From contig CAJNDS010000432.1 of assembly GCA_905221605.1 (NCBI GenBank), positions 64,001 to 78,154 of the forward strand: 14,154 bases of DNA. Reading direction: 5' to 3'. The notes under the pieces were generated by a model. The model was not told the origin of the DNA and did no database searches. It saw only the letters and a program-made list of their open reading frames with translations. Source of the stretch: Symbiodinium natans. Its lineage: Eukaryota > Sar > Dinophyceae > Suessiales > Symbiodiniaceae. Shown one piece after another: positions 1 through 14,145 of the stretch; position 1 is the stretch's first letter, and every line of letters starts with the position of its first letter. Made by a program: the position numbers and the translations under genes.

Positions 1-49
1 AGTCATTCCGTTCAACGTGCTTGTTCGCTTTTGACATTTCTTCGATCCC

Positions 50-3000
50 ATGGAGCTGCACCTGAGTTTGGGCGAGTCAATGAAGAATGATGAGGTGCGA
101 AGTCTTGCGCACTTCCTGTCATCCATGGGGCAGACGGAGGTCGCCATCGAGTCGTGTTGTGATCTTTTGTGATCTTTTGTGCAAGATCCGCGCAGATACT
201 CGGCTTGTGTCAGGAAGCTGCAGAGCTATGGCAGCGAGCGCTCCAGAGCGACGAGGCGTTCTTACTTAAAGGTGTTTCTCCCTTTAAAAGTTGTGGCATT
301 CAGGCAGCATCGGGCGAGGCTGGCGACACCCTGCAGGCCTGGCCCAGTCAACTTCAGTCAGCAGAGAGCTTCTTTTCCCACGTTGGGAAAGCATGCCAGC
401 AGCCTGCCTTCCAATTTCACGAACCATCCTAAACTCTTCCTTTGCTGCCGGCAGCTGCTCAATTTTTCTTGCACTCGTTCCCCGAAAGGCAGTCCTATCC
501 ATCCCTCTGAAGCTTCAATCCAAGTGGCAGTGACAGCGGAAGATTATCGGAAACCCTTGATTTTCGATCAGGTGCCTTTGGTTGCGCAATGATAATAATG
601 TCAGCCCAGCTGTGTTTCTTTTCTTTTTTTTTACAAAGGCATCCGCAGTTTGAGGTGGCGTCGATTTCTGAACGCAGGAGGCTTTTCAATAATCTGCTAC
701 GGCCTCAACTTCAGAAATCCAGTACTGTCAGAAATTTGCCTGCCACACGACACCTTCTAACCATTATGCTGCAGACGGTTGGAGGCTGGAAGGCCCGAAA
801 CAAGACATTCAGCTTCTAAACTGCAAGCGCTGTCGTCTGTCTGGGGTGGTGCAGGGCTTTCGCGGTTGTGTTGTCCGGCCGTTCGTCCGAGATTGCAAGC
901 AAGCAGTGTGCGGGGGAAAGCGAGAGGTGAGAGGGGTGAGGGAGGTGAGGAAGGCATAGACACCCAAGCAAACGCTTGGCCTGCAGTTTGAGGACAACGA
1001 GTGCCGCATTGGGGACTTCATCACCATCTACAAACAAGAGTATCCCAATAAGTTGAAGAAGGCAGCCGAAGACTTGAAGAAGATTGAATTCAACTATGAA
1101 GAGGCAAAGAAACTTCGGCTGATAGGACGGGATGGGAATTCCAAAGATGCAGAATACAATTGCATCACCAAGAAGGACGTCATGGAGGTCAAGAAGCCTG
1201 CAGACATGGCGACAGTGCGTGTCATACCCATTGGCGAACCGGCTTGGCTTCGTGATGGCACAAAGAAATGCATCAAGGTGTCCGTCAGGGGAGTCCTGCA
1301 TTGGTTCAGCTTGAGGATGCGAGCATGCCGAATTCTCAGGCACCGAGACTTGGGCAGCCTGCCAAACGGTGGAGAAGATTGCCATTCGGAGTCACAAGAC
1401 CTCAGCGAGTCCGAGGTGGAGAAATTGCGGGAAGCTCCTTTGGCTTGGAGCCTATCCAGCATCTGCCTGAAGGAAGGTGCGTGACCAAGGTCGTGTTTCA
1501 CTGAAAACAGCAGCAGTGTGCCATCGTGCCAAAGAGACTGTGAGCATCGGCGTGCGCTTCTACAATCAACCTTATCCCTAAACTTTATTCCCTATGATTG
1601 TAAAATTATTTAAGAAGACCATTTCCATTTTCAAGGGTTAGGGAATATGGGTTGGGGTATATGGGTTTTTTCTATGGGTGTGCGGGTGTATGGAGTTGAG
1701 GTTGGGGTTTTTCTATGTGGTGGTGTATGGTTTCTTCTGGTGGTTCCATGGTATGGGTCTTGGTGTAGGTATTTTGGTGAGGTTAGGGTTGAGGTATAGG
1801 TTGTTATGGTTTTGGGTCTTCAGGTGGCCTAGGGGGGTGTGCATGGTTAGAAAATGGAAATGGCATTCACTGACTATTATCTGAAGAAACAAAGCTGGGA
1901 TAGTTGACTAGCCTCTTTCGTATGGTATGAATATTATGAATCAACATTCTGCCTAGTACAGGCAGGATGTATGCTTCAAACCCGTATAGTAGTCAGTGCA
2001 CTTAGAAACAGTGCAGAAGCCTGTTATTGTCTTGTTAGGGCGGGAGCTCTGCGATTATTCTTTTCAAAGTGCTCGGTTTTCAGCACGCGCGCCTTGCAGG
2101 TGGCGCAGTCCGCACGGGCACTGGCCTCTTGCCTCGATGTGTGCCTCTCAGTGACCCAGTGCCGCGGTGCACGCTTTCGTGTCTCAGTTTCTTTTTTTGG
2201 TTTCCCTGTGTTTTCAGCGGAGGACCTGGGCCGTGCTGGGGAGGCAGAGCTCGTCTACGGCAAGGCATTGGCCTTCTTTGCCTTTCGGCGCTATTTCGAG
2301 TCGGAGGGGTTTTCAATATATTCAGTTTGAGGATCCTAGAGACCTCTCTACCCCTGAGATCGCCGGAGTAAGGAGAAGTCGCTGGGCCGCTCCAGCGGCG
2401 ATGTGGCCAATGTGCAGCTGGCCTTGGCGACCTGCCGCTACGTGCAAGGCGAACGTGGCACCCAAGGTTTTCCAGGCTTTGCCATGGTTTCCCATAGTTT
2501 CTCGGGGGTTCCCGTGTTTTCCGAGGCCGTTACTGTCAGGTAAGGGTTTCATGGGATATGGGCTTGGGCGATGAGCGCGCGTGCTGGAGTGGCATTGTTG
2601 TGCATTGCTGCAGGGTTGGCAAAGAAGCATGGCATTCCCCCGTCATCTGGCGATGCGCTTCTTCGCCTGGAGGCATGACGTAGTTTTTTTGAGGTACTTT
2701 AGGAGGTTTTGTACGGTTTTTGGGTTTGTGGAGGTCTGAGATGAGCCAGTTCTGAGCCGAAACCCCAAGCCCAACAATGGCCAGCTCGGGACAGGGAGCT
2801 TCCGCCCAAGCGCTTGCGGCAATCTTCGGCAAGGCAGTAGGCGTTGGCCTTAGCTGCATGGGATGTGTGGATGGCTGAATATCGATGCTTACAAGAGGTG
2901 CTGAGAAGGAGGAGGATTGGAACACCAGTGAGCTCTTTTACAGACAGGCCCGGTCAAAACGGTTCAATAGCGCAGCTTCTTTTAGCAGCTTGGGCAAGTG

Positions 3001-4145
3001 ACTCAGTGGTAGGTCTTGAGTATCATGCCCGACCGAAGGCTCTGGGCATCTTGCGGAGAACCTTGGGGCACGGCGCTCGGTAAAATCGAATCCCCTAATC
3101 CCACAATGTGACGCAATGCTAAGCAATGGCAGTCAATAGCTATCTGATTTAGCCGGTACCGCAGGCTGCATCATCCGGACACGCTGCACTGCCTGAACAA
3201 CCTCGCTCTGTGCCTCGGGGACCTCCTGATAGTGAAAGTACTCGGCAGACTCGGCAGACTCGGCAGATCAAAGACCTTCATGCTAAGAGTCATGCCCTGC
3301 AGGACCAGGGCAAGCTGAATCAAGCAGAGCAGCTGCTGCGCCGGTGGCCCGGTCCAACTGCACCAGTCCACCTGCACGGAGCTTCAGCGAATGGGTGCAA
3401 TCATGGTGCATCAACCCGTTCTCTCTTAGCAAGCGTGCGAGGCCGGACCCTGGCTGGAATGGAGGTGGTTCTCTCACCGAAGTCAGTTCCTCGAAGTCAG
3501 CAGCGCATGTGCGATGTGACGAAAAACTCCGTGCTGCTCGGACGTCGTAGATGTTCTCCCGAGGCACCCTCGACCCATCCAGGTTCTGAGCAACTTGGCC
3601 TGTTGCTGGTCCCCAAGCGTACGGCTGTCACGGAGCAACAACGCCCCTGTTGGTTCAAAGACGTCGATGGAATACCGCCATTGAGGTCTTGCAGAGCAGG
3701 GCAAGTTGGAGGAGGCCATTCCGACAAGATATCGACATCACGGGAATCGGCATTCAATGGGAATGATCCGGCATGTTGTCTGCGTCGTGCCGAGTCGTGC
3801 CTGGTTGCCTTGTATGCAGGCAGAGCGGCATCACCGGAATGCTTTCGACGCTTGCAAGCGCAAGCTGGGCCTGAGCCCAAGAGAGACCTGTGCTGCTAGC
3901 GTTGCATCGGTTGTTGCGTTCTGTTGTAGGAGTGAGAGGGCTCCACGATGGCGAGGTTGGAAGCATCCAGAGACTGCCACTGCAGCGCAGAGACGTGGCC
4001 TGAGACGTCTACTGAGATTCGTCATGTCTCACTCAGACGACTTGTGCTGCAAGGCCTTGCGCAGTTCCTCATACTTCACGGCCGCTCAACAGAGGCTTCG
4101 GCTGTGTGGATGTTGCTGCGGGGGCAGAGCCTTCTGACAACGTAG
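50..4145 (+). CDS. TPR-repeat protein (kinesin light chain / nephrocystin-3 type), multi-exon
   Basis: The exons encode successive 42-residue TPR units, the helical repeats that bind partner proteins. Exons read: 50-139, 214-~255, 639-654, 2100-2138, 2223-2279, 2373-2448, 2614-2672, 2795-2833, 2909-2961, 3165-3219, 3303-3343, 3583-3618, 3700-3714, 3820-3915, 4065-4145. Diagnostic stretches are LAHFLSSMGQTE|EAAELWQRAL, HHPDTLHCLNNLALCLG|DQGKLNQAEQLLRR, VLSNLACCWSPS|GKLEE and the terminal HGRSTEASAVWMLLRGQ before TAG. From 639 to 3343 the exon phases are mutually consistent. Resolved donors are GT (5), GC (6) and GA (1); almost all acceptors are AG|G. Two links are unresolved: 256-638, and 3344-3582, where a linker with an HPD-type motif is expected. 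ATG at 50 could be the start; an in-frame stop lies upstream at 32-34, but an acceptor at 54-55 is equally possible, so the N-terminus may lie outside. At least six TPR units are visible. The partner and cellular role cannot be told from sequence. Confidence 0.83.
161..180 (+). repeat. 10-bp perfect tandem duplication
   Basis: GATCTTTTGT occurs twice back to back. It lies inside the 74-nt GT-AG intron 140-213 of the TPR gene. It looks like simple slippage with no coding effect. Confidence 0.9.
256..638 (+). other. Unresolved intron region of the TPR gene
   Basis: This stretch separates the exon ending in RALQSDE from the 16-nt exon at 639. The TPR spacing calls for about ten linker residues before HPQFE. 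Reading on from the upstream exon gives AFLLK, which supplies most of them, but the phases of the two sides do not match directly. A tiny extra exon or a shifted boundary is likely. The 3' end (611-638) is a very strong T-rich tract ending in ACAAAG. Several ORFs overlap here on both strands; none resembles a known protein. Confidence 0.5.
960..1484 (+). pseudogene. Unrecognised ORF or gene fragment inside the TPR intron
   Basis: The frame is open from just after TAG at 957-959 to a stop at 1485. The first part, about 987-1290, looks coding: charged and lysine-rich, with QFEDNECRIGDFITIYKQEY near its start and LRDGTKKCIKVS near its end. It uses more A/T-ending codons (AAA, AAT, GAA, TAT) than the neighbouring exons. 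After about 1290 the frame turns less protein-like, while other frames show short plausible stretches, which suggests either decay or further splicing. I do not recognise the family. It may be a captured gene fragment, a retroposed cDNA or an alternative exon. The lack of an early ATG argues against a free-standing gene. Confidence 0.4.
1614..1868. mobile_element. Candidate MITE-like element, GT-rich, with inverted-repeat ends
   Basis: CCATTTCCATTTTC (1619-1632) has a perfect 14-nt inverted copy at 1850-1863, and GAA/TTC just outside extends the match after two mismatches. The interior (about 1636-1845) is strongly G+T-rich on the + strand, with units such as GGGTTAGGG and TATGGGTT and hardly any C. 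Flanking sequences at 1605-1618 and 1876-1889 resemble each other in direct orientation (11 of 14). No transposase is encoded. A non-autonomous element fits, but a decayed telomere-like satellite bounded by a chance inverted repeat is possible. Confidence 0.45.
1946..1968. repeat. Short hairpin-forming inverted repeat
   Basis: The arms 1946-1954 and 1960-1968 pair over nine positions, one of them a G-T wobble, around a 5-nt loop. The core is CTGCCT/AGGCAG. It lies in the last part of the long TPR intron. No function is evident. Confidence 0.6.
2464..2535. repeat. Degenerate GGTTT(T)CC-type simple repeat
   Basis: Short GGTTTTCC / GGTTTCCC / GGGTTCCC units recur in the intron 2449-2613 of the TPR gene. 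The run ends near GGTAAGGGTTTC. It looks like a decayed tandem array; there is no coding signal. Confidence 0.5.
3240..3266 (+). repeat. 9-bp tandem repeat, three copies, within an intron
   Basis: ACTCGGCAG occurs three times in a row. Each copy ends in CAG and could serve as a decoy 3' splice site. Frame and TPR spacing favour the later acceptor at 3301-3302, giving LCLG|DQGKL. That leaves this array inside the GA-AG intron 3220-3302. Confidence 0.8.
3344..3582 (+). other. Unresolved TPR intron interval, probably hiding one exon
   Basis: The exon before ends ...QLLRR in phase 2 with a GT donor, and the exon after starts VLSNLA in phase 0. A TPR linker of roughly 15-18 residues is expected between them. 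Candidates such as 3434-3461 (VRGRTLAGME followed by a GT donor) fit the phase but lack the HPD-type motif. Either a small exon was missed or this copy has lost it. Confidence 0.4.
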
Positions 4146-9944
<5,799 letters not shown>

Positions 9945-9961
9945 GCCGAGGTTTGAGCTGG

Positions 9962-10080
9962 ACCAGCCCGTGCCGTGTAGGTGACCCAAGTTTCTTGCTT
10001 TCGACGTGAAAAGACAGCACTTGCGAGTGTTCTTCAGATCAGCGTCCTGAGGTTAAGTCCGCAACTCTGAGGGCGATGGG
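9962..10080 (+). repeat. Diverged dispersed repeat, copy 1
   Basis: CCAGCC(C/T)GTGCCGTGTAG followed by weaker similarity (TTCTTCAGATCA..., GAGG...) parallels 12937-13050. The copy begins about 20 nt after the synthetase stop codon. Similarity was judged by eye and is clear only in the first 20 or so bases. Confidence 0.5.
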
Positions 10081-10099
10081 GGAGTCTTGATCCTCGGAG

Positions 10100-10119
10100 T
10101 CTCAGAGACGTCTCTGAGA
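10100..10119. repeat. Perfect 20-bp palindrome
   Basis: TCTCAGAGACGTCTCTGAGA equals its own reverse complement, centred on GACGTC, with no loop. It could be a dimeric protein-binding site or a small cruciform. It lies about 155 nt beyond the synthetase stop codon; no gene adjoins it directly. Confidence 0.9.
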
Positions 10120-11360
10120 TTGCTGCTGGCGAACTTGTTGCCCTTGGCTGCCAGTCTGCAGCTGTGCATATGCGTGCGCAAAAAGTGCACAGTGCTCCAA
10201 AGTCTCACTTGCCTCACGGGCACCTATCCAGGCTGGACATGATCTCCAGTCGATTTTTCAGACTTTAGTGTTGAAAAGTGAAGAGCAAACCGGGGGATCT
10301 TTTTAACGTGACCGAGCCGCACGGCCGGGCTGCTCCCTATACGTCTCTCATGAACGGTTGCAGCGAGTCAGTGTGAAAAGCTTGGCAGCGGGCATGTGCC
10401 ACAAGGTGGACCAAGCACGCTACAGTCAAGCCTCCGATTGCACGGAAAGCACCACCGCAGCACTTCTCGTTGCGTAGCTTTCGGCGCGAGCTGTTTGGGA
10501 TTACTTCGTTGACTGACCTCATCGATACTCATGGCCACGCAGTTCGCCTTTGATATAGAGGCCAGAGCGCAGCAAACGCAGCAAACTGAAGGAGGGCAAA
10601 TGTAACTGTTGTACTTCATTTTTCGTGAGCGGGGGTGGGTGCAGGGGCGGGGGTAGAGACGGACACAGGCAAAGGCCGATGATTTGCATTCATTTGCCTT
10701 TCCAAGTCGTGCTGCTTTTCGCAGGCTTTCCCTGTGCTGGGACAGCCTGCAGGGCCCTTGGAGTGGGCTCAGCACAGCCGCTCACTGCTGCCTACACATG
10801 GCCACCCAACACAGCCCGCACGTGGCCTGAAATAGCGCTGAGCACAGGTCAAGGCCCGGCAGGATGAAGGGCCCCGCGGCAACCTCATTACCCGGGGCTC
10901 GGGGCGTCATGTTCGCAGAGGTTGTGCATTTGCATGGGGGCAACTGGGAGACGAAACCACAAAAGGACTGCGCAACATCCTGTGACCACATGACTTGTGA
11001 GGCTGGGTGGACATCGTTTCGGCTGGCAAAGTTGGTGCCTGAGCTCCGCGCTGTCCGGCTTCGCATATGTCGCACGATCTGTCATGTCATCCCTGCCTAA
11101 GGCAACAGCCACTTGTCCCGTCCCGCAGCGCCAGAAAGGCCCGTTGTGCGGCAGGATGCGCCATTGTGTGGTGAGAGCCTTCTGTGATATGAGGTGCTGC
11201 TTCTGGCGCTGATCGCCAGAACTTGCATGCCACCGTGTACGAACCTCAGCGTGGCGTCGCGATTGTCGTTGTAAAGGTGTCTGGCAGGCACGTAAGCCCC
11301 CTGAAGCGGTCCTGTCACCAGGAGCAAGCAGTGGGGCCAACGCGACTGTGTGGAGCCTAG

Positions 11361-11382
11361 GGTCCTCTGGCGGTCCTCTGGC
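11361..11382 (+). repeat. 11-bp tandem duplication
   Basis: GGTCCTCTGGC occurs twice in a row in non-genic DNA. No function is evident. Confidence 0.85.
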
Positions 11383-11739
11383 ATCCACCGTGGCCCGGCA
11401 GAGTGTGTTTGGTCGTCGCGCGGCATGTTGTCACATTCACACTTCAGGGAATGTCAAGAGCTCCGGTGAGCGCGGCCAGAAGAATGGCTGGGGACATTGG
11501 GGAGGGTGGCAGCCTCAGTGTGTTTGCAAGTGCGAGCTGGTCTTTGGCGTGTAGGTCGCCTGTAGTGGCTGGCTCCGCATGTCAGCCCTGAGTGTTCGCC
11601 GACTAGAAACCTCTAGTTAGAAGTGGCAGCCTTAGGACCTGGGCGGGAGGCGCTTCCCGTGCGTGGCTCAATGTCCGTATGCGCCGCATGCAGAGCAGAG
11701 CACAGAGCAGAGCAAGCGTAGTCACGCACTTGAGCGTGG

Positions 11740-12504
11740 GTGAGCGAGGCCCGTCGCGGAGCTGGGACCGTGCTTGGCATCAAAAGACGAAGCCTCAGAT
11801 TTGGGAATGCCTTGCAAAGAGCGCAGGGTCATGGAACGGGATGGGCCGAGAAGAGTTTGCTTCTTCTTGCGGACGAAAAGACTTGGTTTCCAGCGAGAAG
11901 CTCTGTTGTCTCGTGTTCTCTAGCACTCCGGCAGACTGAAGGGGACTTTAGCCAAGCACCGATTCAGTTCACGCTACATGTTTGCGTACCTTATCTCGTG
12001 ATGCTTCCGAGGAAGTGGGTCGTCAAAGGATCCTCGATGGTGTTAGCCCCAGCCTTTAGTCAAGTGGCAACGGTGTTTAGCTCATTTCGCCATGCTTCTT
12101 CCATTTTGGCCATGTCAGCTTTCTATTTTGAGCATGTTTGTAGCACGTGGTCTGGCCCTGCGGCGAGCAGATGTGTTGTCACGTTGTCCGAGCCTGATGC
12201 GTGCTGTTCCAGGGACGTGAGGCTGCGGCCAGGGGAGCATGATTTGCTTGGTGGCTGCAGACAGTCGCGCGCCAAAACGGTGCGGGGCCCGACCGTGGTC
12301 ATGGAAGTCTTAGTCAAAGCTTCGGCTGCATGTCAATGGTACAGGTATAGGGCTTGGAGATGTGGAGGCACGGTGTTTCACTGTCTCACAGGACTGAGAA
12401 CATCTGAGAACTGTTGGTCGCGTGCCACGACGATGCAGTGCTTTCGCAGTGCGTTCTCAGATGAATTCGATGTATGGCACGTTCGGATCACAGCTGCTGC
12501 CTGA
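11740..12504 (+). CDS. Longest uninterrupted ORF (254 codons), doubtful
   Basis: This is the longest open frame in the window, starting at ATG 11740. Its translation is rich in Ser, Arg, Cys and Trp and shows no domain, repeat or signal I recognise. The genuine genes here are cut into exons of 15-100 nt, so a 765-nt uninterrupted gene would be out of character unless retroposed. Its last 180 nt coincide with a copy of the diverged repeat. Chance openness in GC-rich DNA is the likeliest explanation; an intronless retrogene is the alternative. Confidence 0.15.
   Translation: MSEARRGAGTVLGIKRRSLRFGNALQRAQGHGTGWAEKSLLLLADEKTWFPARSSVVSCSLALRQTEGDFSQAPIQFTLHVCVPYLVMLPRKWVVKGSSMVLAPAFSQVATVFSSFRHASSILAMSAFYFEHVCSTWSGPAASRCVVTLSEPDACCSRDVRLRPGEHDLLGGCRQSRAKTVRGPTVVMEVLVKASAACQWYRYRAWRCGGTVFHCLTGLRTSENCWSRATTMQCFRSAFSDEFDVWHVRITAAA
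12326..12500 (+). repeat. Diverged repeat, copy 2
   Basis: This aligns by eye with 12706-12850 and 13030-13200. Shared anchors are GCATGT(C/T)AATG, GTTTCAC / GGTTCAC, a run like CAGTGC...CGCAGTG and GATGAAT(T). The spacing of the TTCAC anchors is about 360 nt to the next copy. Confidence 0.5.
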
Positions 12505-12599
12505 AAGGTTCCTCGGATGCTTTTGTTGCCAGCAGCCATTTGGCTTATTGTTAGCTACTGCATCATCCTCAGGGCTCAATGTGTAATCCCATATACATC

Positions 12600-12850
12600 T
12601 TGGAAATCAACACCTTCAAACTAAGCTGGTGTAAGACGTGCATGTCAATGTTAGAGCCGCCAAGAAATATACAGATTTCGTCGAGCCTCCATGTCCGGAC
12701 CCATGTGCATGTTAATGATGACTTTAGGGCCGACGTTTCACTTTTGAGTACACGGCTGAGAGCTGTCGCTCGCTTGCCAAACCGATACAGTGCTAGCGCA
12801 GTGGGTTCTCGGATGAATGTGCAATTCCTGTCTTCATCTCTTCTGGCAAC
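12600..12850 (+). repeat. Diverged repeat, copy 3
   Basis: ATCTTGGAAATCAACACCTT parallels the ATTCTTGAGATCAATGTGCT stretch of the next copy. GTTTCACTTTTGAG and the CAGTGCTAGCGCAGTG anchor then follow at matching distances. The copy has no open frame in common with the others, so the similarity is probably not maintained as protein. Confidence 0.5.
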
Positions 12851-12936
12851 ATGTTAGTCCACAAGACAACGCATCAAATCCACATATCAAAGCTCTTTCC
12901 CCCGAAACCCCATAAGATTCATGGCCGAGCGATGGG

Positions 12937-13200
12937 CCAGCCTGTGCCGTGTAGCTGCACCAATGATTTCCTCCGAAGATGCAAAGAGAACCTGATTCTT
13001 GAGATCAATGTGCTCAGGCTACGGCAGCTAGGGCTGAAAATGAATATTCCTGAGGTGTACCGGAGGTACGGCGTGGTTCACTTTCGCGACGAGACTGTGA
13101 ACTGTTGCTCATGTGCCAAGACGATATGCCAAGCCGATGCAGTGCCTGCAATGCAGTGCCTGCGCAATGAGTGCGATGTAGTTCCGGGTGCTTTGCTTCT
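12937..13200 (+). repeat. Diverged repeat, copy 4 (most complete)
   Basis: This copy contains both the CCAGCCTGTGCCGTGTAG block shared with 9962 and the TTCTTGAGATCAATGTGC / GGTTCACTTTCGCGAC blocks shared with the two copies upstream. An open frame (12851-13345) runs through it and includes LRLRQLGLKMN, but no known protein is recognisable. It may be the least decayed member of a tandem-plus-dispersed family. Confidence 0.5.
13137..13164 (+). repeat. 14-bp tandem duplication inside repeat copy 4
   Basis: ATGCAGTGCCTGC(A/G) occurs twice in a row. The other repeat copies appear to carry this segment once, so it is probably a recent local slippage. Confidence 0.8.
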
Positions 13201-13443
13201 TATGCCATATTTGCGCGCCTCAAGTATCCCGAGTGTGATTCCTGGTTTCATCCCCTTGGTGCAAGTCGTACCATGCTGCTGCCCGGTCTCCGGCTTCCAT
13301 GTAGTTAAGGACAGCATGCCGAGTTCCTTGAAGACAAACATCTAGAGTTGTTTGGAGACAATGTGGCCTTCACAAGATTGTCGCGGGCATTGTCATTGCC
13401 ACGCGCTAAGCCGCTAAGGGTGGGCAAGTGCACCCGGTCGCGG

Positions 13444-13464
13444 TTTTTTTTTTTTTTTTTTTTT
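13444..13464 (+). repeat. T21 homopolymer
   Basis: Twenty-one T in a row lie about 80 nt before the first probable exon of the right-edge gene. It could serve as a distant pyrimidine tract or be simple slippage. The length may be miscalled. Confidence 0.85.
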
Positions 13465-13540
13465 GCGATGTTTATCTACGAAAGTTTCGAGTTGAACGAT
13501 TCGGTTGTTGGTGGTGTCATGCGAAAGCATCGCTTGCAAG

Positions 13541-13624
13541 CTCATGGGCAGCTTCCGGGAGCGCAGATGGGAGCAGGACTGGGTGGAGCGGGCCATGTTC
13601 CGACGGTCGTCTCACGTGCTGAAA
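13541..13624 (+). CDS. Probable exon of an unrecognised right-edge gene
   Basis: The frame reads LMGSFRERRWEQDW then VERAMFRRSSHVLK, charged and helix-like, with GC-rich codon use like the other exons. It is preceded by CAAG and followed by a GC donor (AAA|GCTAGG), which keeps phase 0 (84 nt). An acceptor ten bases further in, at 13550-13551, is also possible. No family was recognised. Supporting signals are weaker than for the synthetase, since the acceptor is not AG|G. Confidence 0.4.
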
Positions 13625-13910
13625 GCTAGGTCCGGGCGGAGATCCGATGCCATGCCACCTTCGGGCCCGAAAGCTGCTTGGATTAATGTTTCAGTTTCTT
13701 GTGGGAGTCTTGGCACAATTGTCGCATCTTGAGGTGCTTACCGCAGCACGCCGCTGGGTCCAGAGGAGCGACGACACATGTCGAGTGTCAGTTTTTGCGC
13801 CGGGTTCCGTGCCTGTTGCAGAGAGTCTGAGAGGCTGTGGAAGACACAGCAGCCAGTCGCCGCAGTGGTGCAGAAAACGTTGTCATCGCGGCAGCGCGGT
13901 CTCTGGCCAG

Positions 13911-14145
13911 GAAGAAGGAACAGTTTAAGCCCTTCGACAAAGCCCACGTGGAGAAGCACTTCAAAGAGCGTGCTTCAGCGTTGAACGACTTCGCTATGCA
14001 AGAGCTACAGGGCACACTGGAAGATGACCCGCCGTCGCCACACAAATGCATGCTCCCGCACAGAACTGGCACACCAGCCTCACCCGCCACAGTGTCGACT
14101 CGCGCCGACTGCTTTTCACCAAGCCCAGCAACACCGCGAGAAGCA
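13911..14145 (+). CDS. Probable exon of an unrecognised gene, near or across the right edge
   Basis: A pyrimidine-rich acceptor (TCTCTGGCCAG|G) opens a frame free of stops to the end of the window. It reads KKEQFKPFDKAHVEKHFKE, then ASALNDFAMQELQG, a charged helical segment. A Pro/Ser/Thr-rich, probably disordered tail follows (TGTPASPATVST, SPSPATPREA). GTGAGT at 14146 matches the standard donor consensus, so the exon may end at 14145. It starts in phase 2 while the exon at 13541 ends in phase 0, so at least one exon lies between; RSTPLGPEERRHMSS near 13741-13790 is a candidate. Function unknown. Confidence 0.5.

Larger units (their letters stand above)
655..2099 (+). other. 1,445-nt intron with an 8-bp duplication at its ends
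   Basis: The exon before it ends HPQFE and the exon after it begins VAQSARALASCL, which restores a normal TPR. The boundaries are GT...AG. AGGTGGCG spans the 5' junction (653-660) and recurs across the 3' junction (2098-2105), an 8-bp direct repeat. The intron is far longer than most others in the window, which run about 50-130 nt. It carries an uncharacterised ORF and a GT-rich inverted-repeat element. Confidence 0.75.
9945..11739. other. Non-genic stretch after the synthetase; no confident exon
   Basis: No block here matches a family I know on either strand. The first 120 nt hold a diverged copy of the repeat seen again near 13000. A G-rich patch (10627-10657) and a minus-strand open frame (10368-10775, unremarkable composition) are present. 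Short + frames at 10864-11100 and 11403-11591 have an arbitrary composition. The synthetase 3' UTR must begin here, but no processing signal was recognised. Confidence 0.5.

Noticed and set aside
639-719. The frame HPQFEVASISERRRLFNNLL suggested an FF-domain splicing factor exon
   Set aside because: A strong GT donor after HPQFE, and the perfect join to VAQSARALASCL at 2100, explain the first part as a TPR microexon. The remainder is then intron.
983-2333. CAGTTTGAGG occurring three times (646-655, 984-993, 2324-2333)
   Set aside because: Only the first is a supported exon. The other two share ten bases without further similarity, so a repeated exon is not supported.
10200-10330. Possible small RNA gene with a T-run terminator
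   Set aside because: No match to U-snRNA, 5S, SRP or tRNA consensus could be made, and the T run is short.
12101-12110. CCATTTTGGC, the core of the dinoflagellate spliced leader; also AGCCATTTGGCT at 12534-12545
   Set aside because: Only 10 nt match in the first, and the second lacks one T. Neither has the full 22-nt leader, a donor GT after it or a retroposed coding sequence beside it. Chance or very old relics.
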